64,000 nt of DNA from Trissonchulus latispiculum (lineage: Eukaryota > Nematoda > Enoplea > Enoplida > Ironidae): assembly GCA_030248195.1 (NCBI GenBank), contig JASAND010023148.1, positions 16,820 through 80,819 of the forward strand, given 5' to 3'. Both the position numbers and the translations under genes were made by a program. The stretch's first letter is position 1; each line of letters begins with the position of its first letter. Below the pieces are notes generated by a model, which was given only the letters and a program-made list of their open reading frames with translations, did not search any database and had not been told where the DNA came from. Shown piece by piece: positions 11,361 to 23,574 of the stretch.

Positions 11361-12343
11361 ACTATAGTACGACCAAAAAGTGTGTGTACAAACACTGTCC
11401 GTTTATAGCAGATTATCCTTTGGAGTAAACCCCCACAATGTATAAATATATATTTTTAGAATCCTCAGGAAATTTAGATTCCGAAAATCCGGAATTCCGA
11501 GTTTCATTCACGGAAAATCTAAAATTTGTTGTTTTTCGCCCAATGCTTATCAAATAAAAATTTTGTTTTCACGATCGAATAGAGCTAGTCCCGCTGCATA
11601 TTTGTGCTCTAACAAGTTTTTCACGAAAATGCACCCAATTTCCGGAATTCCGTGTTTCAAAATTTTCGGACTATCTGTGTATCACAAGATGGGTATCATA
11701 CGAAAGCTCTTATCGAGCTAATCAACTTTTGTAATAGGACGAACTCTTGAAAATGCACACAATTCCCGGAATTGGAGAATTTAAATTAAAAGCCTGATTT
11801 TCCGAATTTAAAACTTGTTTCCAATGCCCCACAATATGGGTATCATCACAAAGTTCTTGATTAGCTGAACAAATCTTGTAATAGAACCAATGTCTGAAAA
11901 TGCACCAGATTCCCGAAATTCACTCTAGCTTGGAAGTTTTTCGCGAACTCCGAGAACTGGGCTCATTTCTGCGACTTGGTTCTGTTACAAGATTTGTTTC
12001 GCTCATCAAGAGCTTTCGAATGATACCCAAATTGTGGGGTATTAGAAAAAATTTTAAATCCGGAAATTGGGTGCATTTTCGTGAAAAACTTGTAAGAGCA
12101 TAAATATGCAGCGGGACTAGCTCTATTCGATCGTGAAAACAAAATTTTGATTGCGATAAAAATTGGGCGAAAAACTAAAAATTTTAGATTTTCCGTGAAT
12201 GAAACCGAGAATTTCGGATTTTCGGAATCTAGTGTTCCTGAGGATTCTAAAACTACACATATATAATGTGGGGGTTTACTCCAAAAGCTAATCTGTGGTA
12301 AACGGACAAAATTTGTACACACATTTTTTGGTGGTACTATAGT
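11361..12343. mobile_element. Foldback element with long inverted arms
   Basis: The left arm begins ACTATAGTACGACCAAAAAG at 11361. The right arm ends with the reverse complement at 12343. The two arms match with modest divergence over more than 300 bp each, including GACTAGCTCTATTCGATCGT on the right arm against its complement on the left. The centre (about 11740-11980) contains further inverted matches. No ORF with a recognisable transposase. I could not identify a target-site duplication, so superfamily is unassigned. Confidence 0.75.
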
Positions 12344-13014
12344 AGGTACCTTGAACAATATGCCAGATTGCTGGAACAATGTGACAACATTCCCTATCAA
12401 CTACTGATGGGCACTAGATATGCGGATAATTTTTATTCGGATAATATCCGATTTGAGAAAAGTATCCTGAAATTCGTTTACACTTCAGAAAAAAATAAAT
12501 AAAATGAGCAACTTGACAAAAATTTCCATTTTTTAAATTTTTAAAAAATTCTCTAAAAATAATTTTGAATCGAGGCTGAAGCTTGGATATATGGTGGCTT
12601 GCCACAGCGCAACGAAAAATTCAAATTTTATATGCGAAATCGAATAAAATTCCTGAACTAGTTCTGAATTTTTCGGATGTAACGTACGTGTAACCTAACA
12701 AACGAATGTACGGATATGCGTTAATGCAAAATAGGCCGATATTTGTATAGGAAAATTTATTCGGATCCCATCACTACTATCAACATAGATGTTAAAACAA
12801 ATTGCGATGTTCACAATTAGAAACTGTTTTGAAACAAATTCTAAAAGGAGAAGAACAGCCGCCGTCCAGCAGCTTAGAAACGAGATGACCAAAATTCCTC
12901 GTCCCAATTGCCGTTAGGATTAAAGAGAGCCTGGAAAACAGAAAATTTGAATCCAAAAGCAAGAGACAGTTGCACATGCGTCAGAAAATTACATTTACCT
13001 CAGACTAATAAATA

Positions 13015-13018
<4 letters not shown>
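12344..13018. other. No gene recognised
   Basis: AT-rich sequence between the foldback and the TA microsatellite, with only short non-conserved open frames. Confidence 0.4.

Positions 13019-13105
<87 letters not shown>
13019..13105. repeat. (TA)n microsatellite, about 42 units
   Basis: Uninterrupted TA dinucleotides. The Tyr-Ile repeat ORFs overlapping it on both strands are artefacts of the repeat. Confidence 0.98.
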
Positions 13106-15689
13106 GTTTAGTATAAAGTAAGTAGGTATATATTGTTCTGATATGTTAAACTTAGAATGACAGCTATCTAAGATATCCTGTTTCTGCCGGAGACAAAGTA
13201 GTAGCCTAAACAAAATTGTGACTAATATGTGAATTAAGAAGGGGCATGATACGTAGTTGTGCACACAAGAAATTTTAAGCAACGAGAAGCATCGAAGACT
13301 TCAGACGCACAAATTAACATTTAAGATGGAGGGACCGTCAATAGTATATAAAATGCTTATTGTTATTAGCACGGTATTGGGGTACAACGGTCAAATTATG
13401 CAGAAAAAGTATTAATCAGTGCGTATATATATAAATGTTGCGCAACAGTGTTGTGCATGTACATATGCGATGTAAAATCTATTTGTGATCAAGATAAATT
13501 CTAGACAAATATACAGAAATACATCGTGATTCACAATTACAAAAAATGTTCAGGAATGTTCAGTGTTCAGAAAATTAAAAATGAAAAAGACGGCATTGAT
13601 TTGGCAATGCCACTGGACACAGAAGCACATCCAAAACACAACTACACTTAACGACAGAAAACTCAAGCTTATGAAGAGACCGAAAATGCTTTTTGTGCTT
13701 TCATTTACATAAAGCTACATGTAATTAATTATTCGGCGAAATACTTAAATCACAGCTATTATTCAAGTCGAATAGACATTATAAACATTTGCATACCATA
13801 ATCTGCGTACACGTACAAGGCATACGATAGTTAGCATTTAATATGTTAAATGTTTGACATTCAGAGAAGTAGATAAATTTTGGCGTTTTATTGAACTAAT
13901 TTTTAGTGAGTCAGTGACTACAGGCGTACGTAATGTAACACTATGAAGCGTTTCTGTAGACAGATCGTTTAATTGCCTGGTTGCATTTAACTTTTAATGC
14001 TTCCAGGACGTTTTGTTGTGAGTTAACAACTACGGGCGTACCTAATTTGCAACTAGTGCAGCGAAAGCAAAATTCTGTAGATAGCTCGTCTAACTACATG
14101 GTTTCATACAACCAAATGCAATCAGCAATAAACATTATGGCACAAAATGAAGAAGACTTTGGCTTTAGTAACGATGTATAGCTCATAAACGCCTCATAAA
14201 AAGTTGGCACTCTAAATGCGGCTACTGTAAATGGACAGAAAACATCACAAACCTGGTGTGAACTGAAGTTATATATATATACAGTAATCCAGTGACTTAC
14301 TGTGTTTATAAATTTTTGGGCACCCGTAGCATTATGTTTTCGTTCAATGCCTATATAGTGGTATATATAGAAAGCTTTTTCAGCGAATTTGTGAATTTTT
14401 GCCTGACTTTAAAAAGTCTGTATTTTAATAAGTAAACAATTTTCCATATTTAATGCTTAAGATTAAAGAAAAATATTTAAACTATTTTGTAACACTGTTG
14501 ACCATGATCATGTTTTGAGCTTAGGAAAGCAATGGTAGCTGTCACAGCAGAAAGTGGATAAATTTAACTTTATCCAGTTAAATTAGGGGATAAATTCAGT
14601 TTACGGCAAAAGGTAAGCAAAATACACTTCCAGTAATACTCAAATTATCAAACTAGCATTATTGAACAAACGAAATACACTATACAAGTGTCGAAACTTT
14701 TTTGCTACCTTAGAGAATTCGGTTATACATAATACACTAATTTCGGAGTGTTCTAAAAACAAGTAATTACAAATGTACGTATGCATTTACGTAAAGTATA
14801 TACATTATTCTGATTTCTACTATTTTTACATACGTAAAAACAAGCAAACTTAAGAAAGGTCGAATTCTTAATTACAAAAACTTAACCTCAATCTTAATAT
14901 TAAGAATGACTCCATTTTATTCTCCACTAAACCATTCATTTCGTCGCTAAGAACGAACCTGGATATTATGTAATCCAATTCCATTTAGTTTTAAAGATTA
15001 GAAACTGGTGGCTTTCCTTACAAAACCCAACGAAAAAGTTATGTATATTGAAGGGACGTATACAGGATTTTCAAAAGGAGGGTGCGGACATAATTCCCCC
15101 TGGATACGTCCCTGTATATGCATTAAGTAACACGTGTACATACGTAAGTTTGTATGTGTAATAGTCTGAATGCAAATGTAAGAGCAATTAAGGCACTCCC
15201 GAAAACAGTCCTACTGCATTACACTTGTGTTTGCACAGCGCTGTAGATTAAAGAAAGCATAGTGGACAAAAGCTGAACCCTTCAAAGGATGCGACAGGCC
15301 TGCAAAAGCTCAGCCTCTGGCAAAAACAGCCAATTGCATTTAACTATGACCCCACACTGTGCCATAAAATCATTCATCAAGTTACATTGAGCTGTCAAGC
15401 GCTAATTGCACATTTCTTAATCTTAAAGCTGCGCTTAACAGTCTTATTGTTACTCACCCTTATTTCTAATTTCATCGCAGTCCTGTTTTATCTGTAATTC
15501 TGTACAGTTGTGACAACCTTCTTTGGGTGCTGTTCTGGTGCCATTCTGCAGAAGTTCGCTTTGTTGAATTTTTGATCTCAGAATTTCTGCCAAGTGAAAC
15601 ATAATAAGTTTTAAGCACTTTCATCTTGCAGAATAATAAATTTGTCTTTCACTTTGCAGAAATTCTACAGTCTAAGGTTCATTTGCGCT
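13106..15689. other. No gene recognised
   Basis: AT-rich intergenic or intronic sequence. A 66-codon frame at 13981-14181 has no recognisable features. Confidence 0.4.
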
Positions 15690-16690
15690 GTCCCCCAGCC
15701 ATAACTTTTGATTTTTTGACTAATAGCTTTGAAATTTTGCATGAGAAAAAAATGAAGGCTTATGGATTTTAAAATTTTTAAAACCTTAAAAATTTTTAAA
15801 TTTTAGTTTGGTAAGGGAAAGACCAAGGGGAACCGAAAACCTTTTTGAAAAATTTTTGCTGAAACTTGCATAAGGGGGTTTTCAGGGGTGCTGAGCACGA
15901 ATCTGAAATCCGTTCTCTGATTCAGCTTTTAGTTATCTCCGTATAAGCTAAAGTTGTAAGCTTAATATGCGAGCTTATCCTGTGCTAACGAAAACTTGAA
16001 TCGAAAAACGGATTTCAGATTCGTGCTCAGCCCAACTGAAAATCCCCCTATACAAGTATTCAGCAAAACTTTTGTAAAAAATTTTTAGGTTCCCCTTGGT
16101 ACCCCCTTAAACTAAAATTTTTTATAATTTTAAAACTTTAATTTTTGAATTCATAATCTCCATAAGCTGAAAATAGGAAAAGCACAGGAGACAAGACAAA
16201 ACACGAGCAATTCTGCAAAATGAAATTCTGCGTACTGAACATAAAACAATTGATCTTTTGCGCTTTCCCCCTGCCCTAATTTTTGAGTTTTTGACCAATG
16301 ACTGAAATTTTGTAACGTGTAAATGTTTTTAATATTATAAAATTTTAGTTTGGTAAAGGGGGACCAAAAGTTTTTGAAAAAGTTGTGTTGGAAACTTGCA
16401 TACATGGATTTTCAGGGGAGCTGAGCACGAATCTGAAATCCGTTTTTCGATTCAGCATTTAGTTAGCTCATAGCTTGTACCAAGCTAAGGAAAAGCTGAA
16501 TCGAAAAGCGGATTTCAGATCCGTGCTAAGCGCCACTGAAAACCCCTGTGTATCAGCCAGTTTTCAGCAGTTAAAGTTAAAGAATTTTTAGCCCCCCTTG
16601 GTCCCTCCTTACTACACTAAGATTTAAAATTTATATATAAAAATTTTTGAAATTTTAAAGTTTTTGAGTTCAGCCTCCAGTATGCACCCT
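15690..16690. mobile_element. Two tandem copies of a palindromic MITE-like element
   Basis: Unit 1 is about 15690-16160 and unit 2 about 16255-16690. Each is an imperfect palindrome centred on GAGCACGAATCTGAAATCCG on one arm and its complement on the other, followed outward by an ACCAAGGGG-type block and a TTTTAGTTTGGTAA-type block. The units are diverged from each other. No ORF. The element at 17.15-17.73 kb shares the same core (CACGAA, CAGAAACCGTTTTTCG), so the three form a family. Confidence 0.7.
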
Positions 16691-17149
16691 TACAAATGTT
16701 TAAAACCACTCGTCAAAAAATCAATTTATTTTTTGGTCTATTTCATAGATTTATTCCACTTTATTTACTTCAAGTTCTGTCTAATTTCTTTTATTTAATC
16801 TATTATCTTGGAGTATTCTACAACCGGAAGAGGTAAGCAAATATTTTGAATTCAATGACAGTTACTTTATTTGTGTGTGTAGTGTGTGTCCGTATATATA
16901 GTCGATTTCTGGAATGCTCGCACATGACATGGACAACCTTAAGAATCGATTTATCTCTCTCTGTATATTATCTAAATCTCTTATCTAAAGTTAAATATAA
17001 ATTTTCTAAACTTTGCAATTTTACGTATGACATCTATTAGACATTAATTATACTGAATAGTTTAAAATTCTTTATTCAGTTTTTACAGATACAACTATTT
17101 TAAAATTAATTATTTTAGATGTATACGTAAGTACAAGCTATTAATTGAT

Positions 17150-17732
17150 ATGGCGATACTAGGGCAGACGCACACCTACCTGTGCGTAACTTTCAAAGTC
17201 TTTCAAAGCTCATCCGATTTAGTTCAGTGGTATGGATGGATTTGAATACATTTGTGATCGCTCTAAAGCAATTTCAAAATTTTTTATTTTTAAGTTTTTC
17301 CAGGGGAGACCAGGGGGAACCAAAGAATGTCTGTCTCCAATTTGCTAAAAAAGTTGAATACATGGGTTTTCCGGTTTGGTGAACACGAACCAGAAACCGT
17401 TTTTCGAGCCGGATTTACGTTAGTTAGATATAAGCTTAAACGTTAAGCCTGCAACGTTTTCTTATTCTAGCCAAAGAACCGAAACAAAACAGATTTCACA
17501 TTCGTGTTTACCAACCTAGAAAACCCTTGTAAGCAACTTTTGGAAGCAAAATTGGAGACAAGAAATTTTTTGGTACCCCTTACCCCCTCTCGGAAAACTT
17601 AAAAATTTGGAATTTTTAAAATTTTCATTTTGATCAAAATGACAGATGTATTCAAAAGCATCCATACCAAATTTGAACATCAGACAAGTTTTGTGAAGGT
17701 GTGCGTCTGCCTTACTATCGCCCACAGTGTAG
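17150..17732. mobile_element. Palindromic TIR element, same family core
   Basis: The ends are inverted copies of GGCGATACTAGGGCAGACGC (left, about 17150) and its complement CTTACTATCGCC (right, to about 17722). The arms also share GGTATGGATG and AAATACATTTGTGAT-like blocks. About 570 bp, no coding capacity. Exact target duplication not determined. Confidence 0.65.
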
Positions 17733-18009
17733 GGTACAATGTCATAAGTTGCATGCAAAGACAATGTATATATTCCCTATTTGAATGCATATTACGTATA
17801 TATATGTTTGAACAACGAACTTAAGGGGGGCGACTAAAGTTTTGCCCCGATGTTAGTACTCATATAGGCCCTCCTTTTATGCCAAATTGCAGCCTTATAG
17901 CTCGCACCAGTAATAAAATATTCCTTTCGTTGGCCAAAAGATTTCAAAATTTTCCCGAAACTTCAACTTTGAAGAGTAATTCCCTTAGATGCAGATAAGA
18001 TAGGGACGT
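17733..18009. other. Spacer between two inverted-repeat elements
   Basis: No gene. Contains CGACTAAAGTTTTGCCCC at about 17831, distantly like the end of the next foldback. Confidence 0.4.
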
Positions 18010-19337
18010 CTAAAGTCTGACCAAAAAATGTAGGGAGCGAAATTGTTTTGTTTATACTGAATTACCGGTACATTTTTGCTGCAGCAATGTATATATTTTC
18101 TGAACCGTCATGGCATGAACTTTCTTTTGGTTGAAAAAAATTTTTTTAAAAATTAAAATTCATCAAAAGAAGCCGATTTTTTAAGTTTTGAAAGATAAGT
18201 AGAAGCCAGCAACTAGCCGTTCGGCAGAAAATTAGCCCTTGTCCTAGACATTTTGAATCTCGAATATCAGCTCATTTCGTCAAAAATTGCGATAGTTATC
18301 CAATTTTTTCGATTTTCAAAATCCTTTGATCTTTGCCGCTTTTCCAACTTTGACTGGCCATTACTCGCGACTCACTCAACGCAAAAACTTTTTAATTGGA
18401 TTTTCAGGACCGCTTACGTGTCGGCTTTCATGTGATATATGTGGTTTTTCAAAATTTGAAAATCGATTTTTTCGAAAAATACCACTTTTTGACCCAAAAA
18501 TTCGACAATGCGAATCCAGCAAAAGTGGGTAAAAACAACATTATCATAAAGTTTAATCTGAACTGGATCTAACAATATAAAGTTTTCGTGGCTACGACTT
18601 GTATTGCACCCGCAACGAATTTTTAAACAATTTCGCTTTTTAGCCGGTTTTTGGCTAGTTTACACTATTTGCGGCATATCAATGCACAATATAGCACAAC
18701 TTGTCAGAAATCAGCTGAAATAGGAAATTGTTTAAAAATTCGTTGCTGGGGCAATTTAAGTCGTAGCCACGAAAACTTTATGTCGTCGGATTCAGCTCAG
18801 ATTAAAATGTATGATAATGTTATTTTTACCCACTTTTGCTGTATTCGCATTATCGAAATTTTGGGTCAAAAAGTGGTATTTTTCGAAAAAATCGATTTTC
18901 AAATTTTGAAAAACCACATATATCACATAAAAGCTGACATGTAAGCGGTCCTGAAAATCCAATTAAAAAATTTTTGCATTGAGTGAGTCGCGAGTAATGC
19001 CAGTCAAAGTTGGAAAAGCGGCAAAGATCAAAGGATTTTGAAAATCAAAAAATTGAATAACTATCGCAATTTTTGACGAAATGACCTGATATTCGAGATT
19101 CAAAATGTCTAGGACAAGGGCTAATTTTCTGCCGAACGGCTAGTTGCTGGCTTCTACTTATCTTTCAAAACTTAAAAAATCGGCTTCTTTTGATGAATTT
19201 TAATTTTTAAAAAAATTTTTTCAACCAAAAGAAAGTTCATGCCATGACGGTTCAGAAAATTGCTGCAGCAAAAATGTACCGGTAATTCAGTACAAACAAA
19301 ACAATTTCGCTCCCTACATTTTTTGGTCAGACTTTAG
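18010..19337. mobile_element. Foldback element with 0.62-kb arms
   Basis: The left arm (18010-18637) starts CTAAAGTCTGACCAAAAAAT, and the right arm (18722-19337) is its near-perfect complement, with a loop of about 85 bp. By eye the arms are above 95% identical, implying recent insertion or arm homogenisation. The ORFs inside (18253-18532, 18651-18944) are mirror images of arm sequence, not genes. Confidence 0.85.
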
Positions 19338-19670
19338 TATTTTCTGCAGATAGGGGGCACATGTGCCAAATCATATTGGCAAATGGCCAGCTCAAAGCTA
19401 GGGTCTTGCAGCCAGCAGAAATTTTTAATTAATTATGTTGGTAGTTGTGAAAAAGGGGGGGTCGGGCACATAAACGGGACGGCTGCACTCGGCTGGAAGA
19501 CACCTAAGAACCAACGACCAAGTATTTTTTGAAAACACCCATGCTCTTTAACATCACTAAAAAGTAGGTCAATCGGACAAATTCGGGGCACCCTTTTGTC
19601 GTGACAGTTCAGAGATTATTTTATGAGACAGATTTAGAAAAAATCGTTTTCAGAAAAAAATTTCCAGAAA
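19338..19670. other. Spacer, no gene recognised
   Basis: Contains a G-run (GGGGGGGTCGGGCAC, about 19455-19469). Nothing coding. Confidence 0.4.
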
Positions 19671-20070
19671 TTTTCATATTTCTAAACAATATTTCTAGAT
19701 ATGTTTCACATTTTGAGACATTTTCATGCTTCTAGACAATGTTTCTAGATATTTCTCACATTTCCAGACATTTTCATGTTTCTAGACAATGTTTCTAGAT
19801 ATTTTTCACATTTCGAGACATTTTCATGTTTCTATGCAATGTTTCTAGACATTTTTCACATTTCGAGACATTTTCATGTTTCTAGACAATGTTTCTAGAT
19901 ATTTCTCACATTTCCAGACATTTTCATGTTTCTAGACAATGTTTCTAGATATTTTTCACATTTCGAGACATTTTCATGTTTCTAGACAATGTTTCCAGAC
20001 ATTTTTCAGATTTAGAGACATTTTCATATTTCTAGACAATGTTTCTAGACATTTTAATCTTTCGAGACTT
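19671..20070. repeat. Tandem array, 8 copies of a 50-bp unit
   Basis: Exact 50-bp register from 19671: each unit carries TTTCTAGACAATGTTTCTAG followed by an ATATTTTTCACATTTCGAGACATT-type half. The last unit is partial or diverged. The motif content (TTTCTAGA, TTTCGAGA) is the same as in the arrays at 4.86 and 35.7 kb. Confidence 0.9.
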
Positions 20071-20300
20071 ATTTCTTACCATTTATTAGAAATAGTTTCA
20101 AAAGTCTAGAAATATTTTTAAATGTCTCGAAATGCTTATAGACCTTTCTAGACAATTGCGTAATGTTTCTAGAAATATTTCGTAAATGTCTCGAAGGTTA
20201 AAATGCTTCACGACAAAATTTGTCTAGAAAGTTGTCAACTTGTCTCGAATTATTTTTAGACAAATTGTCAACTTTCCGGAAACCTTCTGCATTCGTGGTT
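20071..20300. repeat. TCTAGAAA-type motif array, inverted relative to 4.86 kb
   Basis: Continues the array with TCTAGAAATATT, TTTCTAGACAATT and TTTCCGGAAACC motifs. It ends in CTTCTGCATTCGTGG and TAACGTGCAGACCCAT, which is the reverse complement of the entry boundary at 4825-4866. The repeat family is therefore present in both orientations. Confidence 0.7.
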
Positions 20301-20850
20301 AGATTTAACGTGCAGACCCATAAACAATTACAAACGAACAACCAATCATTATATATAAGTATGCATAATAATATAATATAATACTATACAGTTGGTTATG
20401 CTGTAAAGCCTAGGCTTTACAGCGGTTTGGTTAAGACCAAGGTCTCCTTGCGGAGCCTAGCCTGTTGGTTAAGCGCACCCGCACAAGGCACGTACGCGAA
20501 AAGAATACGCAGTTACTACATATACTTCAGCTTAACAATTCATTGGTTCTGCATACCCGAGGTTGCCTCGTGTATGCGAAGATGAAATTCTAATTACATT
20601 CCACCATAAACCAGACTAACAACTATCCTAGCCGTAATAAAATGCTATCTGTCAATGGACTGGATGACTTCAAGGTCAAACGTCCTGTGAATTCAACTTG
20701 ACTACAGGGTATACTTATATACAGTAGCCTTACCGAGGTAGTGAACTTGCAGTTGACAGTAATGTTTCTGAAAGCGCGAAGGCGCAATACCCAAGTGAGA
20801 GGGTGGGAGGTCCGCCAATACGGCCTGCACTTTTCCCTCTTTAGTGTAAA
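20301..20850. other. No gene; perfect 18-bp palindrome
   Basis: GTAAAGCCTAGGCTTTAC at 20403-20420 is a perfect palindrome within a GC-richer patch (20400-20490) that also holds GGTCTCCTTGCGGAGCC-type inverted pieces. It may be a structured repeat terminus; no tRNA fold could be drawn. Confidence 0.45.
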
Positions 20851-22700
20851 GCAAAATAATTGGAGGATTTACCTCCGGAAGGGGCTCCACGGTTGTCATC
20901 GTTACCAACCCCACGGAACATCAACAGGGTGACTAATGAGAACCAGCGTTGTAGAAGGAACATAATCCTGTAAATAAGCAGACAGCGTTTGAATAAATAT
21001 GTTCTAAATAAGTACAATATATTATTGTACGTGTGCACAGATATGACATATTACGTTGTTGAATGAAGGTTGGAGTGGGATAGTTGGATTGGCTGGTGGT
21101 GGATAACAAACAGGTAGGATGGGACCAGCACCCTCCACAGTTACTGCTACCTTTTATCTATCGTGGTAGGGGCCCGGAATTTCCTGCATAAACCAGAATT
21201 TTACAAATGTGTTAGGGAGCAAGTCGACCAGGGCAAGGTGCAACATGTAAGCTTCAAGTTTTCTTCTGACAATTGCCCCTCGCGTCCTTGCCCATGACCG
21301 TCGCCCACAGCTACGGAGCTGGGAGGGGCACGAAAGTGGTCGGCACCCCAACCAAACCTATAATTAAAATAAACTGTGAACTTGGTTGTGACTCAACGTT
21401 AATCCATATTTTGACTTAAATTCGTTGCTATTAGAAAAGTTAAAAATATTTTTTTAATTTTGTTTTAGTGTAACCCTGACGGTGATTCTTCCGTATAAGC
21501 ACACTTGACATTAAACTAAAGTGCACTCAATGCATCTACTTCCGTAGACGCACACTAGAATTTAGAGAGAAATCATTCTGGACTTTCGCAGAATGTGAAA
21601 GGCATCTACTTCCGTAAACGCACACTACATCACCGATAGTCCTATTTACCGCGAATTTTCACATTACTTACTCAGAATAAAATTCTAGTTCTATATATAA
21701 AAAATGATATCATGATATAAAAATGCCATTGTTTATACAAGCAAAAATATCAGTTATAAGATAAAATTATTAAATTATCAATTATAAGCTGTAAAATTGT
21801 AATAAAATTTTAAAATATTAAGTAGCTGTAAACATGAAAAAATTAGTGTAGCGAATATAAATTTTTGAAAAATAAGAGGGACTCTTATCGGGGACGAGAA
21901 AATTATTTTGTAAAACTATAATATCAAATTCTTTAATTCTTTAATCTTATTGCCATTCTATTACCATTCTTTCTATATTTCTATATTGCCATTCCTTAAA
22001 AACTAAAATACCATTTATAGGACATTATGAATTGTTTTGAAAAATTGGATTATTTTTCCGCCCCCGGTAATATTTCAATTTTTAAAATAATTAATACGTT
22101 ATAATTTTATAACAATTTCATAATTTATATTTATTAGATTTTATGAACAGTGATTTTTATAGCATGATGATATTATTTTGTGTATATAAATAAAACTAGA
22201 ATTCTATTCTTAAGTAATCTGAAAATTCAGAGTTAAATAGAATTATCAGTGATGTAGTGTGCGTCTACGGAAGTAGATGCCTTTCTGATTCAGCGAAAGT
22301 ACAGAAAGATTTCCCCCTAAATTCTAGTGTGCGTCTACGGAAGTAGATTCTTTGAGGGCACTTTAGTTTAATGTCAAGTGTGCGTATACGGAAGAATCAC
22401 CACCCTGACTTGTGATATTACTTAAAAGCAGACAGCCCCTGTCTTTGAAGTCACAATAATTTTTACAGCAAACTAAAAATCTGCGATAATCGGTTGTGAC
22501 CGCGATAATCATAGTACTTCAATACAGTCATGAAATTCGGCCATCTCGCCCAAAATAGTTTCTAGGAAATAGAGATTGAGTAATACTTCAATTAAGCAGA
22601 GACTCCAATTAAACAGTGTTATGCATACACAAATGATATCCCCCTTTTATTGTTAGTGTTACACTCACTTGACTGCACTGAATAGTTGAATGTTTGTTCA
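20850..22700 (-). mobile_element. Second Penelope-like locus: tail block B, RT stub and displaced block A
   Basis: 20857-21480 matches block B of the first locus and the flanking sequence up to 2035. 22402-22480 matches its continuation to about 2110. 22488-22690 matches block A. On the minus strand block A precedes a strongly 5'-truncated copy, unlike the first locus where A follows B. That is the layout expected of a Penelope-type pseudo-LTR before a truncated copy. The locus is split by the TIR element at 21481-22401. No intact ORF. Confidence 0.65.
21481..22401. mobile_element. 921-bp non-autonomous TIR element with 8-bp target duplication
   Basis: The ends are GGTGATTCTTCCGTATAAGC and its near-perfect inverted copy. 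TIRs extend about 210 bp (21481-21690 and 22190-22401). Directly flanking ACCCTGAC is duplicated (21473-21480 and 22402-22409). The empty site is visible at about 2032-2045 in the first Penelope-like locus (AACCCTTACTTGTGAT). Each end carries three spaced copies of CTTCCGTAGACGCACAC or a close variant, likely transposase-binding sites. The interior is very AT-rich with no ORF. The 8-bp duplication suggests hAT, P or a similar superfamily; the terminal bases do not settle it. Confidence 0.9.
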
Positions 22701-23574
22701 GTGTTATGAATAGACAAATTGTGCCTCCTGTTTATTGTTATTGCTACTTTCCCTTGACTGCATTGAATAGTTAATATTTGTTATATGAAGTTCACGGCCG
22801 TTTTATCAACAGACTCTACTAAGAACGTTTCAGTTTATTTCGAGGACGCTGTGGACGCTAGTATGGTTCAAGTCTGAGTTTGTGCTAAAAGGCTGGGGTA
22901 CCCTGGAAACATGCACTTCTTTTACGACTCATGAGGGGTGAGATGCTCGTGCTTTTGACCACCTTAGCTTACGCCTCCTCTAAAATGTACTGAATGGCGG
23001 TGAAAGCAGCCTGTATGCACTAACTCAGGTTTCAACCCATTTGATTGAGGGTTGATAAGCTGCTTTCTGTGGATTAATATGATACTGGTGATGACATGAT
23101 AAAATGACTGAATTGGATGGGTTCACTCTTAAGTACTCGATCATACGTGGTTACTTCCTGTGGCGTGCTTGCAGAGCTGCAAAATGTAAACAATTAAAAT
23201 TGCAAAACCAAGAAATATTTCCTCTAAGAAATGGTAACCATAAGTAGTAATAAAAGCAGAATACTCAAAACTGAGTTTTCTCCTTCCGTATGCATACTGA
23301 CACTGGTCCGTTCAGTCGTCTTCTGTAGTTTCTTATAAACATACGCTATAATGCATATCATGTTAGTAATTTTTGTGATGGTCAGCCTATTTTAATGCAT
23401 TACTCCCTGAGAATTGCGGTTTCTCTCCGTATCAGATCTGTCATCTTAGCTAGCATGCTGGTAACTTTTTTCAAGGGACAGAATAATATATAAAGTTTCT
23501 ACAATCCAACAGACTCTGATTTGGTGACGCCGCCACCCTCCCCAGACGGAGGGCTGTAATCCCACCCAATCCAG
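22701..23574. other. No gene recognised
   Basis: Mixed-composition sequence upstream of the possible zinc-finger gene. GTTCAGTGTTATG near 22694 is a second, diverged copy of the end of block A. Confidence 0.4.

Noticed and set aside
12995..13282. Open frames encoding Tyr-Ile repeats across the TA tract
   Set aside because: They exist on both strands purely because (TA)n has no stop codons in those frames.
18253..18944. ORFs inside the foldback at 18.0-19.3 kb
   Set aside because: They are mirror translations of the inverted arms with no domain.
19671..20070. CRISPR-like array
   Set aside because: Contiguous 50-bp minisatellite without unique spacers in a eukaryotic context.
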